Shown: positions 52,608 through 60,186, numbered from the stretch's first letter. The stretch is 64,000 nt of DNA from Pseudomonas umsongensis (GCF_002236105.1 NZ_NIWU01000004.1:310001-374000); one strand, 5' to 3'. Notes: generated by a model not told the origin, from the sequence alone. Numbers and translations: made by a program.

Positions 52608-52629
52608 TTAAGGTGCTTTACCGCCTTAA
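52608..52629. promoter_or_regulatory. 22-bp palindrome upstream of the glnA promoter
   Basis: TTAAGG ... CCTTAA perfect 6-bp outer arms, further partial symmetry inside (G at +8, C at -8). It lies about 40-60 bp upstream of the -24 element, where an activator could bind. It does not match the NtrC consensus GCAC...GTGC; a second smaller inverted repeat (GCGG/CCGC) overlaps its left side. Confidence 0.45.
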
Positions 52630-52666
52630 AAGCGTGAATTCGGGGCAAAAATCCCATGGTGGGGCA

Positions 52667-52683
52667 CTGGCATGCAATTTGCT
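52667..52683 (+). promoter_or_regulatory. Sigma-54 promoter of glnA
   Basis: CTGGCATGCAATTTGCT: the -24 TGGCA and -12 TTGCT elements with GG-N10-GC spacing. Predicted start near 52693, giving a leader of about 85 bases. It fits NtrC-activated transcription of glutamine synthetase under nitrogen limitation. Confidence 0.88.
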
Positions 52684-52779
52684 CCCTTGTGAGGCAGGTT
52701 GCCTTGGCAGAGTATTCGCGCCGGCATCACAAACATCTAAGGGCATCCACTACCAGCCCTAATCCACCCGGAGGACACT

Positions 52780-54186
52780 ATGTCGAAGTCGGTTCAACTC
52801 ATCAAAGATCATGACGTCAAGTGGATTGATCTGCGCTTCACAGACACCAAGGGCACTCAGCACCACGTGACCATGCCGGCTCGCGACGGGCTGGATGAAG
52901 ACTTCTTCGAAGTCGGCAAGATGTTCGACGGCTCCTCCATCGCTGGCTGGAAAGGCATTGAAGCTTCCGACATGATCCTCATGCCGGACGACAGCACTGC
53001 CGTACTGGACCCGTTCACCGAAGAGCCGACCCTGATCCTGACCTGCGACATCGTCGATCCTTCGAGCATGCAAGGCTACGATCGCGACCCACGTGCGATC
53101 GCCAAGCGCGCTGAAGAACACCTGAAAGCCTCCGGCATTGGCGACACCGTATTCTGCGGTCCGGAGCCAGAGTTCTTCATCTTCGACCAGGTGAAGTTCA
53201 AGTCCGACATTTCCGGTTCCATGTTCAAGATCTACTCCGAACAAGGTTCGTGGATGTCTGACCAGGACATCGAAGGCGGTAACAAAGGTCACCGTCCAGG
53301 CGTCAAAGGCGGCTACTTCCCGGTTCCACCGTTCGACCACGACCACGAAATCCGTACCTCCATGTGCAACGCACTGGAAGAAATGGGCCTGACCGTCGAA
53401 GTTCACCACCACGAAGTGGCAACTGCCGGCCAGAACGAAATCGGCGTCAAGTTCAACACCCTGGTGAAGAAAGCCGACGAAACCCAAACCCTGAAGTACG
53501 TCGTGCACAACGTAGCCGATGCCTACGGCCGCACCGCTACCTTCATGCCTAAGCCCCTGTACGGCGACAACGGTTCGGGTATGCACGTTCACATGTCCAT
53601 CTGGAAAGATGGCAAGAACACCTTCGCAGGCGAAGGTTATGCCGGCCTGTCCGATACCGCCCTGTACTTCATCGGCGGCATCATCAAGCACGGTAAGGCC
53701 CTGAACGGCTTCACCAACCCGGCGACCAACTCCTACAAGCGCCTGGTTCCAGGCTTCGAAGCTCCGGTCATGCTGGCCTACTCGGCCCGTAACCGTTCCG
53801 CCTCGATCCGTATTCCTTACGTCTCGAGCCCGAAAGCCCGCCGTATCGAAGCGCGTTTCCCGGATCCGGCTGCCAACCCGTACCTGTGCTTCGCCGCACT
53901 GATGATGGCTGGCCTGGACGGCATCCAGAACAAGATCCACCCTGGCGACGCAGCTGACAAAAACCTGTACGACCTGCCGCCTGAAGAGGCGAAAGAGATC
54001 CCACAAGTTTGCGGCAGCCTGAAAGAAGCCCTGGAAGAGCTGGACAAAGGTCGTGCGTTCCTGACCAAAGGCGGCGTTTTCAGCGACGACTTCATCGACG
54101 CCTACATCGCCCTGAAAAGCGAAGAAGAAATCAAGGTTCGTACCTTCGTACACCCACTGGAATACGAGCTGTACTACAGCTGCTGA
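52780..54186 (+). CDS. glnA: Glutamine synthetase type I
   Basis: ATP-dependent amidation of glutamate with ammonia, the main route of ammonia assimilation. The 468-residue subunit of the dodecamer has FDGSSIAGWKGI, the metal and substrate blocks GPEPEFFIFD and NGSGMHVHMSIWKDG, and NRSASIRIP. The adenylylation site Tyr lies in KNLYDLPPEEAKEIPQ, so activity is expected to be controlled by GlnE. GGAGG ribosome site; followed by a strong terminator, so it is probably monocistronic. Confidence 0.98.
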   Translation: MSKSVQLIKDHDVKWIDLRFTDTKGTQHHVTMPARDGLDEDFFEVGKMFDGSSIAGWKGIEASDMILMPDDSTAVLDPFTEEPTLILTCDIVDPSSMQGYDRDPRAIAKRAEEHLKASGIGDTVFCGPEPEFFIFDQVKFKSDISGSMFKIYSEQGSWMSDQDIEGGNKGHRPGVKGGYFPVPPFDHDHEIRTSMCNALEEMGLTVEVHHHEVATAGQNEIGVKFNTLVKKADETQTLKYVVHNVADAYGRTATFMPKPLYGDNGSGMHVHMSIWKDGKNTFAGEGYAGLSDTALYFIGGIIKHGKALNGFTNPATNSYKRLVPGFEAPVMLAYSARNRSASIRIPYVSSPKARRIEARFPDPAANPYLCFAALMMAGLDGIQNKIHPGDAADKNLYDLPPEEAKEIPQVCGSLKEALEELDKGRAFLTKGGVFSDDFIDAYIALKSEEEIKVRTFVHPLEYELYYSC

Positions 54187-54219
54187 TCCGGTAGCGCCTG
54201 CGCAAGCGGTGTGACAAAG

Positions 54220-54247
54220 AGGCCTCCTTCGGGAGGCCTTTTTTTTT
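54220..54247 (+). terminator. Terminator of glnA
   Basis: AGGCCTCC TTCG GGAGGCCT, an 8-bp stem with a stable UUCG tetraloop, followed by eight T, 34 bp after the glnA stop. Confidence 0.93.
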
Positions 54248-54364
54248 GTAGGCAACTTCTCACGCAGGGGGTCCATGTTTCCCCGGGCATTCACGGCAAC
54301 GTCCGGCATAAAAAAATATCGGCTAACCGTAGCCTGTACCGTCTTGAACTCAAAGGACGGCAAC

Positions 54365-54787
54365 ATGAAACCCTCCATGCTCACCCCCCTATTTACCGCA
54401 CTCATCGCCCTTGCCCTCCAGGGCTGTAGCAACTCAGCGTCCACGGCAGCGATCGAACGCAAAGTCCTGTTGCAAAGCAGCGCCTCCTGGGACAGCACGC
54501 CTTACACCCATTACCCTTACGCCGAACCACAACTCTCGGTGCTTAAACTGAAAATTCCGGCCAACACGCAACTTCCATGGCATCGCCACGCCATGCCAAA
54601 TGCGGCGTATGTCCTCAGCGGGGAGCTGACGATAGAAAGCAAGGAAAGCGGCCAGGTTCGACGCGTCAAGCAAGGCGAAGCGGTGGCCGAAATGGTCAAT
54701 ATCACCCACCGCGGAGTCACCGGCGAGGAACCGGTAGAACTTATCGTGTTCTATGCTGGCAGCGAGGGTATTCCTTTGTCGGAGTAA
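54365..54787 (+). CDS. Cupin-domain lipoprotein
   Basis: A 140-residue protein with a signal peptide and lipobox ALQGC (Cys about residue 21), so it is predicted to be lipid-anchored in the periplasm. The mature part is a single small cupin barrel: LKIPANTQLPWHRHAMPNAAYVLSGELTI carries the G(X)5HXH-type motif and VNITHRG the second His. Most cupins of this size are cytoplasmic, so the lipoprotein form is unusual. Function unknown. Start ATG 54365 with AAAGGA upstream; it is the only start giving a signal peptide. Confidence 0.85.
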   Translation: MKPSMLTPLFTALIALALQGCSNSASTAAIERKVLLQSSASWDSTPYTHYPYAEPQLSVLKLKIPANTQLPWHRHAMPNAAYVLSGELTIESKESGQVRRVKQGEAVAEMVNITHRGVTGEEPVELIVFYAGSEGIPLSE

Positions 54788-54813
54788 TTTTTTGCTGCTC
54801 ACAGGGAGCCTGA

Positions 54814-55329
54814 ATGCGACCATTCTTATTATTTCTTGGGCTTTTATCAGGCTTCCCTGCAACGGCCCAGATCTACAAATACACCGATGCTGCCGGCAAC
54901 ACGGCCTACAGCAATCAACCACCCGATGGAGTAAGCGCTCAGACGGTTGATTTACCCCCGCTTAACAGCGTCGATCGTCAACCGCCCAACGAACCTCCTG
55001 CGCCCACCCCCATCCGCAACCGCGAGCAGATAAACAGCACCTACGAGACTCTTGAGCTGACTGGCGTGCCCAACGACGGGGCCTTGCGCGCCAACAACGG
55101 CACCTTCACGGTCAACGTGCTGATCAAACCACGCCTGCAAGGCTCGCATCTGTTCAGGTTGTTACTGGACGAGCAACCCTATGGCCAGCCAGGCAACGTT
55201 CCGAGCCTTCAACTGGTAAACATCGATCGCGGCCTGCACAGGCTCGCCGTTCAAGTGATCGACGGCGACACGGTCATACAACAAAGTCCCACCGTGACCT
55301 TTACCTTGCAGCGGGTGCACAAGCGTTGA
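54814..55329 (+). CDS. DUF4124 domain-containing exported protein
   Basis: A 171-residue protein with a signal peptide (MRPFLLFLGLLSGFPATAQ) followed directly by the DUF4124 motif IYKYTDAAGNTAYSNQPP. The second half (GALRANNGTFTVNVLIKPRLQ..., HRLAVQVIDGDTVIQQSPTVTFTL) reads as an Ig-like beta-sandwich. Proteins of this type precede ntrB in many pseudomonads. Function unknown. It starts 26 bp after the cupin lipoprotein stop and may be co-transcribed with it. Confidence 0.87.
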   Translation: MRPFLLFLGLLSGFPATAQIYKYTDAAGNTAYSNQPPDGVSAQTVDLPPLNSVDRQPPNEPPAPTPIRNREQINSTYETLELTGVPNDGALRANNGTFTVNVLIKPRLQGSHLFRLLLDEQPYGQPGNVPSLQLVNIDRGLHRLAVQVIDGDTVIQQSPTVTFTLQRVHKR

Positions 55330-55373
55330 AAGCCTGGCCGCGTTTTCGCTTCTTTTAACCTTGCACAGGTTTA

Positions 55374-55390
55374 CGCACTATATTGGTGCG
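55374..55390. promoter_or_regulatory. NtrC operator upstream of ntrB
   Basis: CGCACTATATTGGTGCG, with perfect CGCAC/GTGCG arms; the 15-base core GCACTATATTGGTGC matches the classical enteric NtrC site at glnA/glnL. It lies 189 bp before ntrB and suggests feedback control of ntrBC by its own product. Confidence 0.85.
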
Positions 55391-55578
55391 ATTAGTTGCA
55401 CGGCGCTCCAATCACAGCCCATTTTGGTTCGAAACTACCCGCGAAAGCTGGCAGAACGCCACGCAATCGAGCGTCAAACGCCTGTTTCAGGGGTTTAGCG
55501 CTTCTTTTCGGAGCCTTGGTTTGGTTTTTGCATTTTCCTCGCATCAGCTCTTTATTCATGCGCCAAAAGAGGTCCTGA

Positions 55579-56664
55579 ATGACCATCAGCGACGCACTAC
55601 ACCGCTTGCTGCTCGACAACCTGACCACCGCCACCATCCTGCTCAACGCCGAGTTGCGCCTTGAGTACATGAACCCCGCGGCGGAGATGCTCCTGGCCAT
55701 CAGCGGCCAGCGCAGCCATGGGCAGTTCATCAGCGAGCTGTTTACCGAATCCACCGAAGCGCTCAACTCTTTGCGCCAGGCGGTCCAGCAGGCGCACCCG
55801 TTCACAAAACGCGAAGCAATGCTCACTGCCCTCACCGGCCAGACCTTGACGGTCGATTACGCGGTAACACCGATCCTGAGCAATGGCGACACGCTGCTTC
55901 TGCTCGAAGTCCATCCCCGCGACCGCTTGCTGCGCATCACCAAGGAAGAGGCCCAGCTGTCGAAGCAGGAAACCAGCAAGATGCTGGTGCGGGGCCTGGC
56001 CCATGAAATCAAGAATCCGCTGGGCGGTATTCGCGGCGCGGCACAGCTGCTGGCCCGCGAACTGCCGGAAGAAAGCCTGCGTGACTACACCAACGTCATC
56101 ATTGAAGAGGCCGACCGCCTGCGCAACCTGGTCGATCGCATGCTCGGCTCGAACAAGTTGCCATCACTGGCCATGTGCAACATTCACGAAGTGCTGGAAC
56201 GCGTCTGCCATCTGGTCGAGGCCGAGAGCCAGGGCTGCATCACGTTGGTGCGCGACTACGATCCGAGCATTCCAGACGTCCTGATCGATCGTGAACAAAT
56301 GATCCAGGCCGTGCTGAATATCGTGCGCAATGCGATGCAGGCCATCAGCAGCCAGAATGAGCTGCGCCTGGGCCGCATCAGCCTGCGCACCCGCGCCATG
56401 CGCCAGTTCACCATTGGCCACGTGCGCCACCGCCTGGTGACCAAGATCGAAATCATCGACAACGGCCCGGGCATTCCTGCGGACCTTCAGGAAACCATCT
56501 TTTTCCCCATGGTCAGCGGCCGTCCGGACGGTACCGGGCTGGGCCTGGCCATTACCCAGAACATCATCAGCCAGCACCAGGGCTTGATCGAATGTGACAG
56601 CCACCCCGGCCACACCACATTCTCGATCTTTCTGCCACTGGAACAAGGAGCCACATCGACATGA
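55579..56664 (+). CDS. ntrB: Nitrogen regulation sensor histidine kinase NtrB
   Basis: Cytoplasmic kinase/phosphatase (361 residues) of the NtrBC two-component system. A PAS domain (about residues 10-110) is followed by the H-box LAHEIKNPLGGIRGAAQLL, with the phosphorylated His at about 140, and the ATPase domain with NIVRNAMQAI (N-box), DNGPGIP (G1) and GRPDGTGLGLAI (G2). No membrane segment, as expected: the nitrogen signal comes through PII protein. It overlaps ntrC by 4 bp. Confidence 0.97.
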   Translation: MTISDALHRLLLDNLTTATILLNAELRLEYMNPAAEMLLAISGQRSHGQFISELFTESTEALNSLRQAVQQAHPFTKREAMLTALTGQTLTVDYAVTPILSNGDTLLLLEVHPRDRLLRITKEEAQLSKQETSKMLVRGLAHEIKNPLGGIRGAAQLLARELPEESLRDYTNVIIEEADRLRNLVDRMLGSNKLPSLAMCNIHEVLERVCHLVEAESQGCITLVRDYDPSIPDVLIDREQMIQAVLNIVRNAMQAISSQNELRLGRISLRTRAMRQFTIGHVRHRLVTKIEIIDNGPGIPADLQETIFFPMVSGRPDGTGLGLAITQNIISQHQGLIECDSHPGHTTFSIFLPLEQGATST

Positions 56665-58097
56665 GCCGTAGTGAAACCGTGTGGATCGTCGATGACGACC
56701 GTTCTATCCGTTGGGTCCTGGAAAAAGCCTTGCAGCAGGAAGGCATGACCACGCAAAGCTTCGACAGCGCCGATGGCGTGATGAGCCGCCTGGCGCGCCA
56801 GCAGCCGGACGTGATCATCTCCGACATCCGCATGCCTGGCGCCAGCGGCCTGGATCTTCTGGCGCGGATTCGCGAGCAACACCCACGGCTGCCAGTGATC
56901 ATCATGACAGCGCACTCCGATCTGGACAGCGCTGTCGCGTCCTATCAAGGCGGAGCGTTTGAATACCTGCCCAAGCCGTTCGATGTCGACGAAGCGGTTT
57001 CCCTGGTCAAGCGTGCCAACCAGCACGCTCAGGAACAACAAGGCCTGGAAGTGCCGGTCACACTGACCCGCACCCCGGAAATCATCGGCGAAGCACCCGC
57101 GATGCAGGAAGTGTTTCGCGCCATCGGGCGCTTGAGCCACTCCAACATCACCGTGCTGATCAACGGCGAATCCGGCACCGGTAAAGAACTGGTGGCGCAC
57201 GCCCTGCACCGCCACAGCCCGCGCGCCGCTTCGCCATTCATTGCACTGAACATGGCAGCGATCCCCAAGGACCTGATGGAATCCGAGTTGTTCGGCCATG
57301 AAAAAGGCGCGTTCACCGGTGCCGCCAACCTGCGCCGCGGTCGATTCGAACAGGCGGATGGGGGCACGCTGTTCCTCGATGAAATCGGCGACATGCCGGC
57401 CGACACCCAGACTCGCTTGCTGCGGGTCCTGGCCGATGGCGAGTTTTACCGCGTCGGTGGTCATGTCCCCGTCAAAGTCGATGTGCGGATCATTGCCGCC
57501 ACGCACCAGAACCTGGAAACCCTGGTGAATGCCGGGAAATTCCGTGAAGACTTGTTCCACCGCCTCAACGTGATCCGCATCCACATACCGCGCCTGTCGG
57601 ACCGTCGCGAAGACATCCCGACCCTGGCCAAGCACTTCCTCAGCCGTGCAGCGCAGGAACTGGCGGTCGAGCCGAAGCTGCTGAAAAACGAAACCGAGGA
57701 GTATCTGAAAAACCTGCCATGGCCGGGCAACGTGCGCCAACTGGAGAACACTTGCCGCTGGATCACCGTGATGGCCTCGGGTCGCGAAGTGCATATCGGC
57801 GATTTGCCACCGGAGTTGCTGAGCCTTCCGCAGGATTCGGCCCCGGTGACCAACTGGGAACAGGCGCTACGCCAGTGGGCCGACCAGGCACTGGCTCGCG
57901 GTCAATCCAGCCTGCTGGATAGCGCCGTACCGACTTTCGAGCGGATCATGATCGAAACTGCCCTCAAGCACACCGCCGGCCGCCGCCGCGATGCCGCCGT
58001 GTTGCTGGGCTGGGGGCGAAACACCCTGACTCGCAAGATCAAGGAACTGGGGATGAAGGTTGATGGTGGGGATGATGATGAGGGGGATGAGGGTTAA
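56661..58097 (+). CDS. ntrC: Nitrogen regulation response regulator NtrC
   Basis: Sigma-54-dependent activator (478 residues). Receiver domain 1 to about 120 with the phospho-Asp in IISDIRMPG; AAA+ domain about 140-380 with Walker A GESGTGKE, the sigma-54-contacting loop ELFGHEKGAFTGA and Walker B GGTLFLDEIGDM; Fis-type helix-turn-helix at the end (GRRRDAAVLLGWGRNTLTRKIKELG). A short acidic tail (GGDDDEGDEG) follows. It activates promoters such as glnA and the small RNA gene just downstream. Confidence 0.97.
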   Translation: MSRSETVWIVDDDRSIRWVLEKALQQEGMTTQSFDSADGVMSRLARQQPDVIISDIRMPGASGLDLLARIREQHPRLPVIIMTAHSDLDSAVASYQGGAFEYLPKPFDVDEAVSLVKRANQHAQEQQGLEVPVTLTRTPEIIGEAPAMQEVFRAIGRLSHSNITVLINGESGTGKELVAHALHRHSPRAASPFIALNMAAIPKDLMESELFGHEKGAFTGAANLRRGRFEQADGGTLFLDEIGDMPADTQTRLLRVLADGEFYRVGGHVPVKVDVRIIAATHQNLETLVNAGKFREDLFHRLNVIRIHIPRLSDRREDIPTLAKHFLSRAAQELAVEPKLLKNETEEYLKNLPWPGNVRQLENTCRWITVMASGREVHIGDLPPELLSLPQDSAPVTNWEQALRQWADQALARGQSSLLDSAVPTFERIMIETALKHTAGRRRDAAVLLGWGRNTLTRKIKELGMKVDGGDDDEGDEG

Positions 58098-58131
58098 TCA
58101 GCCTTAGTTCTTCACTGACCGTCACACCCAA

Positions 58132-58224
58132 TTCGCGAGCAGGCTCGCTCCCACAGTGGATTTGTAGTGTTCTCACTATCGAGTGAACGCTACCGAACCT
58201 TGTGGGAGCGAGCCTGCTCGCGAA
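58132..58224. repeat. REP pair, family B, downstream of ntrC
   Basis: Inverted TTCGCGAGCAGGCTCGCTCC CACAG and TGTGGGAGCGAGCCTGCTCG CGAA units with a 44-bp spacer. Confidence 0.9.
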
Positions 58225-58399
58225 GCTTTTTGGGCTCACGTGCACCGCCGGAAGGCACCGTGAACCGCAATCGCGCACGGCAACTGCTCCTAAATCCCGC
58301 CTCCGTTCGCAATCGAACCCCTATCGAAGAAACACGAAAACCCCGGATTACGGGGCTTTCAGCTTTACTACGCGACTTTCTGTTTCAACTTGTTAAAAC

Positions 58400-58416
58400 C
58401 TGGCACGCCCCCTGCA
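58400..58416 (+). promoter_or_regulatory. Sigma-54 promoter of the NrsZ-like small RNA
   Basis: CTGGCACGCCCCCTGCA: near-perfect -24 TGGCACG and a -12 CTGCA with GG-N10-GC spacing, 303 bp after the ntrC stop. Predicted start near 58426. Two direct GCACC half-sites at about 58242 and 58255 could be enhancer elements, but they are not in the inverted NtrC arrangement. Confidence 0.88.
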
Positions 58417-58425
58417 ATAGTCTCA

Positions 58426-58651
58426 TCAGTGATGCAGATCACCACCCAGTTTCGGGGACCTTGGTACAGGCAGGCCGGGGATTCCCCTCTTTACACCGGG
58501 CTCATACCGCACAAGCGACGAGCCTCCCAGTTTTGGGGTCCTTGGTACAGGCAGGCCGGGGATTCCCTCTTTACACCGGGTTCAAGCGCAATGCGCGAGC
58601 CCTCCCGTTTTGGGGACCTTGGTACAGGCAGGCCGGGGATTCCCTCTTTTA
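58426..58651 (+). ncRNA. nrsZ: NrsZ-like nitrogen-regulated small RNA with three repeated modules
   Basis: A non-coding stretch of about 226 bases behind a sigma-54 promoter, directly after ntrC. It contains three near-identical modules beginning at 58454, 58535 and 58612. Each reads GGGG(A/T)CCTTGGTACAGGC AGGCCGGGGATTCCC and then a CTCTTTA-type end, with spacings of 81 and 77 bp. Position, size, promoter type and modular build agree with NrsZ of P. aeruginosa, an NtrC/RpoN-dependent RNA processed into short units. The last T run could act as terminator; it overlaps the stop codon of the convergent gene. The start and processing sites are inferred. Confidence 0.85.
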
Positions 58652-59089
58652 TTGCTCCCGGAGATGGATCTCCAGCCGCCAGCGGTCATCGACCTCGCTA
58701 CCGGCCCACTCACCCTGAAGGGGACGGGCCGCCACCAGCGTCAACAACAATCCCCCGTCACTCAAGCGCACCCGCCAGTTCACATCCTTGCCATTGAGCT
58801 TGAGCTGGCCTTTTTGCGCCTTGCCTTGAGCTTCGAACAACAACGCAACACTGCCTTCCACGATCTCGCCGTGGGTCTTGGGCTCATTGTTGAACCACAC
58901 CACCAAGCCGTCGCTGGTCACTTCGATCTGTTGCAATTCGCTGGGGTCTGGGGTGGTCAGACGACCGATCATCAACCCCACCATGACCCCCACAATTGCC
59001 AGCGAAGCCATCACACGCGGGAATAGTTTCGAACGAGGGTCGGCTTGCGGCGTAGAATGCCGCTCATCTCTACCTTCGGAGCCGTGCAT
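58649..59089 (-). CDS. Small single-span membrane protein downstream of nrsZ (unknown function)
   Basis: A 146-residue protein with a basic/polar N-terminus, one membrane segment (VMASLAIVGVMVGLMIGRL, about residues 26-44) and a periplasmic beta-rich part (IEVTSDGLVVWFNNEPKTHGEIVEGSVALLF..., WRVRLSDGGLLLTLVAARPL, WRLEIHLREQ). An equivalent gene lies at the same place in P. aeruginosa (from memory). Its start codon shares the bases CATG with the opposite trmL start, and its stop overlaps the 3' end of the small RNA. The start is uncertain; an internal ATG at 59011 would remove the polar N-terminus. Confidence 0.75.
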   Translation of the reverse strand: MHGSEGRDERHSTPQADPRSKLFPRVMASLAIVGVMVGLMIGRLTTPDPSELQQIEVTSDGLVVWFNNEPKTHGEIVEGSVALLFEAQGKAQKGQLKLNGKDVNWRVRLSDGGLLLTLVAARPLQGEWAGSEVDDRWRLEIHLREQ

Positions 59090-59543
59090 GTTTCACGTCA
59101 TCCTTTTCCAACCAGAAATTCCGCCGAACACCGGCAACGTTATCAGGCTGTGCGCCAACAGTGGCTGCCACCTGCATTTGATCGAACCGCTGGGCTTTGA
59201 GATGGACGACAAGCGCCTGCGCCGGGCGGGCCTCGACTACCACGAGTATGCCACCTTGCAACGTCACGCGGACCTGGCCAGCTGCCTGGAAAGCCTCGGT
59301 CATCCACGTTTGTTCGCCTTCACCACAAAGGGCTCGCGGCCGTTTCACGACGCCAGCTTCACCCCTGGTGACGCCTTCCTGTTCGGTCCGGAAAGCCGCG
59401 GCCTGCCAGCCGAGGTGCTCGACGCTTTGCCCGCTGAACAACGCCTGCGCCTGCCGATGCGCGAAGGCTGCCGTAGCCTGAACCTGTCCAATACCGTGGC
59501 CGTCGCCGTGTACGAAGCCTGGCGGCAGAACGACTTCAAGTAA
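59088..59543 (+). CDS. trmL: tRNA (cytidine/uridine-34 2'-O)-methyltransferase TrmL
   Basis: Methylates the ribose of the wobble base in tRNA-Leu isoacceptors. The 151-residue SPOUT enzyme has the family start FHVILFQPEIPPNTGNVIRLCANSG, the LIEPLGFEMDDKRLRRAGLDYHEY block and the SAM knot LFGPESRGLP with CRSLNLSNTVAVAVYEAWRQ. Start ATG 59088 with GGAG upstream; the open frame extends further but without homology. Confidence 0.96.
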   Translation: MFHVILFQPEIPPNTGNVIRLCANSGCHLHLIEPLGFEMDDKRLRRAGLDYHEYATLQRHADLASCLESLGHPRLFAFTTKGSRPFHDASFTPGDAFLFGPESRGLPAEVLDALPAEQRLRLPMREGCRSLNLSNTVAVAVYEAWRQNDFK

Positions 59544-59556
59544 CACCACGCCCCCC

Positions 59557-59628
59557 TGTAGGAGCTGCCGAAGGCTGCGATCTTTTGATTTTTAAGATCA
59601 AAAGATCGCAGCCTTCGGCAGCTCCTAC
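59557..59628. repeat. REP pair, family A variant
   Basis: Inverted TGTAGGAGCTGCCGAAGGCT GCGATCTTTTGAT units, extended so that the spacer forms GATTTTTAAGATC. Between trmL and secB. Confidence 0.9.
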
Positions 59629-59636
59629 TCGAAGGT

Positions 59637-59696
59637 TTCGTTTGCTCCATGAAAAAAGCGCCTCTAGATAGGCGCTTTTTTCATGGAGCAAACGAA
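59637..59696. terminator. Bidirectional terminator with very long stem between trmL and secB
   Basis: A perfect inverted repeat with 27-bp arms (TTCGTTTGCTCCATGAAAAA AGCGCCT and its reverse complement) around a 6-base centre. The inner part AAAAAAGCGCCT/AGGCGCTTTTTT is a classical two-way terminator for the converging trmL and secB genes; the outer 15 bp continue the stem without need for termination. Confidence 0.85.
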
Positions 59697-59700
59697 GCTT

Positions 59701-60186
59701 TTATTGGACGGTCGGAGTCTCGCCCGCCGCTTGCATGCGTTGCAGCTCTTGCGCGTACAAGGCATCGAAGTTCACCGGAGCCAGCATCAGGGCCGGGAAC
59801 GAGCCGCGGGTCACCAGGCTGTCCAGCGCTTCGCGAGCGTACGGGAACAGGATGTTCGGGCAGAACGCGCCCAGCGTGTGACTCATCGAAGCGTCGTCCA
59901 GGTTCTTGATCAGGAAGATACCGGCCTGTTGCACTTCGGCGATGAATGCCACTTCTTCACCGTTCTTCACGGTGACCGACAGGGTCAGCACAACTTCATG
60001 GAAGTCGCCTTCCAGCGCCTTTTGACGGGTATTGAGATCCAGACCGACACTCGGCTCCCACTGCTGGCGGAAGATCGCCGGGCTTTTCGGGGCTTCGAAG
60101 GACAAGTCACGTACGTAGATGCGCTGCAAGGAGAATTGCGGTGCGGTTTCTTCTTCGCTAGCTGCAGTGTTCTGTTGGTCAGTCAT
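59701..60186 (-). CDS. secB: Protein-export chaperone SecB
   Basis: A cytosolic tetrameric chaperone that keeps preproteins unfolded and passes them to SecA. The 161-residue chain has the family blocks FSLQRIYVRDLSFEAPKSP, EVVLTLSVTVKNGEEVAFIAEVQQAGIF and CPNILFPYAREALDSLVTRGSFPALMLAPVNFDALY. First described function is well conserved. It lies downstream of grxC, which is the usual order. Confidence 0.97.
   Translation of the reverse strand: MTDQQNTAASEEETAPQFSLQRIYVRDLSFEAPKSPAIFRQQWEPSVGLDLNTRQKALEGDFHEVVLTLSVTVKNGEEVAFIAEVQQAGIFLIKNLDDASMSHTLGAFCPNILFPYAREALDSLVTRGSFPALMLAPVNFDALYAQELQRMQAAGETPTVQ

Larger units (their letters stand above)
52452..52779. other. Intergenic region between thiI and glnA
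   Basis: 328 bp without a gene. It holds the divergent promoters of thiI and glnA: the sigma-54 site at 52667-52683 and a strong palindrome at 52608-52629. No coding potential is evident. Confidence 0.7.

Noticed and set aside
52759..54498. Minus-strand open frame of 579 codons opposite glnA
   Set aside because: Shadow of glnA, crossing its terminator and promoter-proximal region; no domain match.
58440..58650. The three tandem modules read as a short CRISPR array
   Set aside because: Only three units, with linkers of about 40 bp that share sequence (ACACCGGG.TCA), no cas genes, and a better explanation as a modular small RNA behind a sigma-54 promoter.
58440..58797. Short plus-strand frames across the module region as a repeat protein (RQAGDS repeats)
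   Set aside because: Repeats in protein simply mirror the DNA modules; no start signal, and several frames are open equally.
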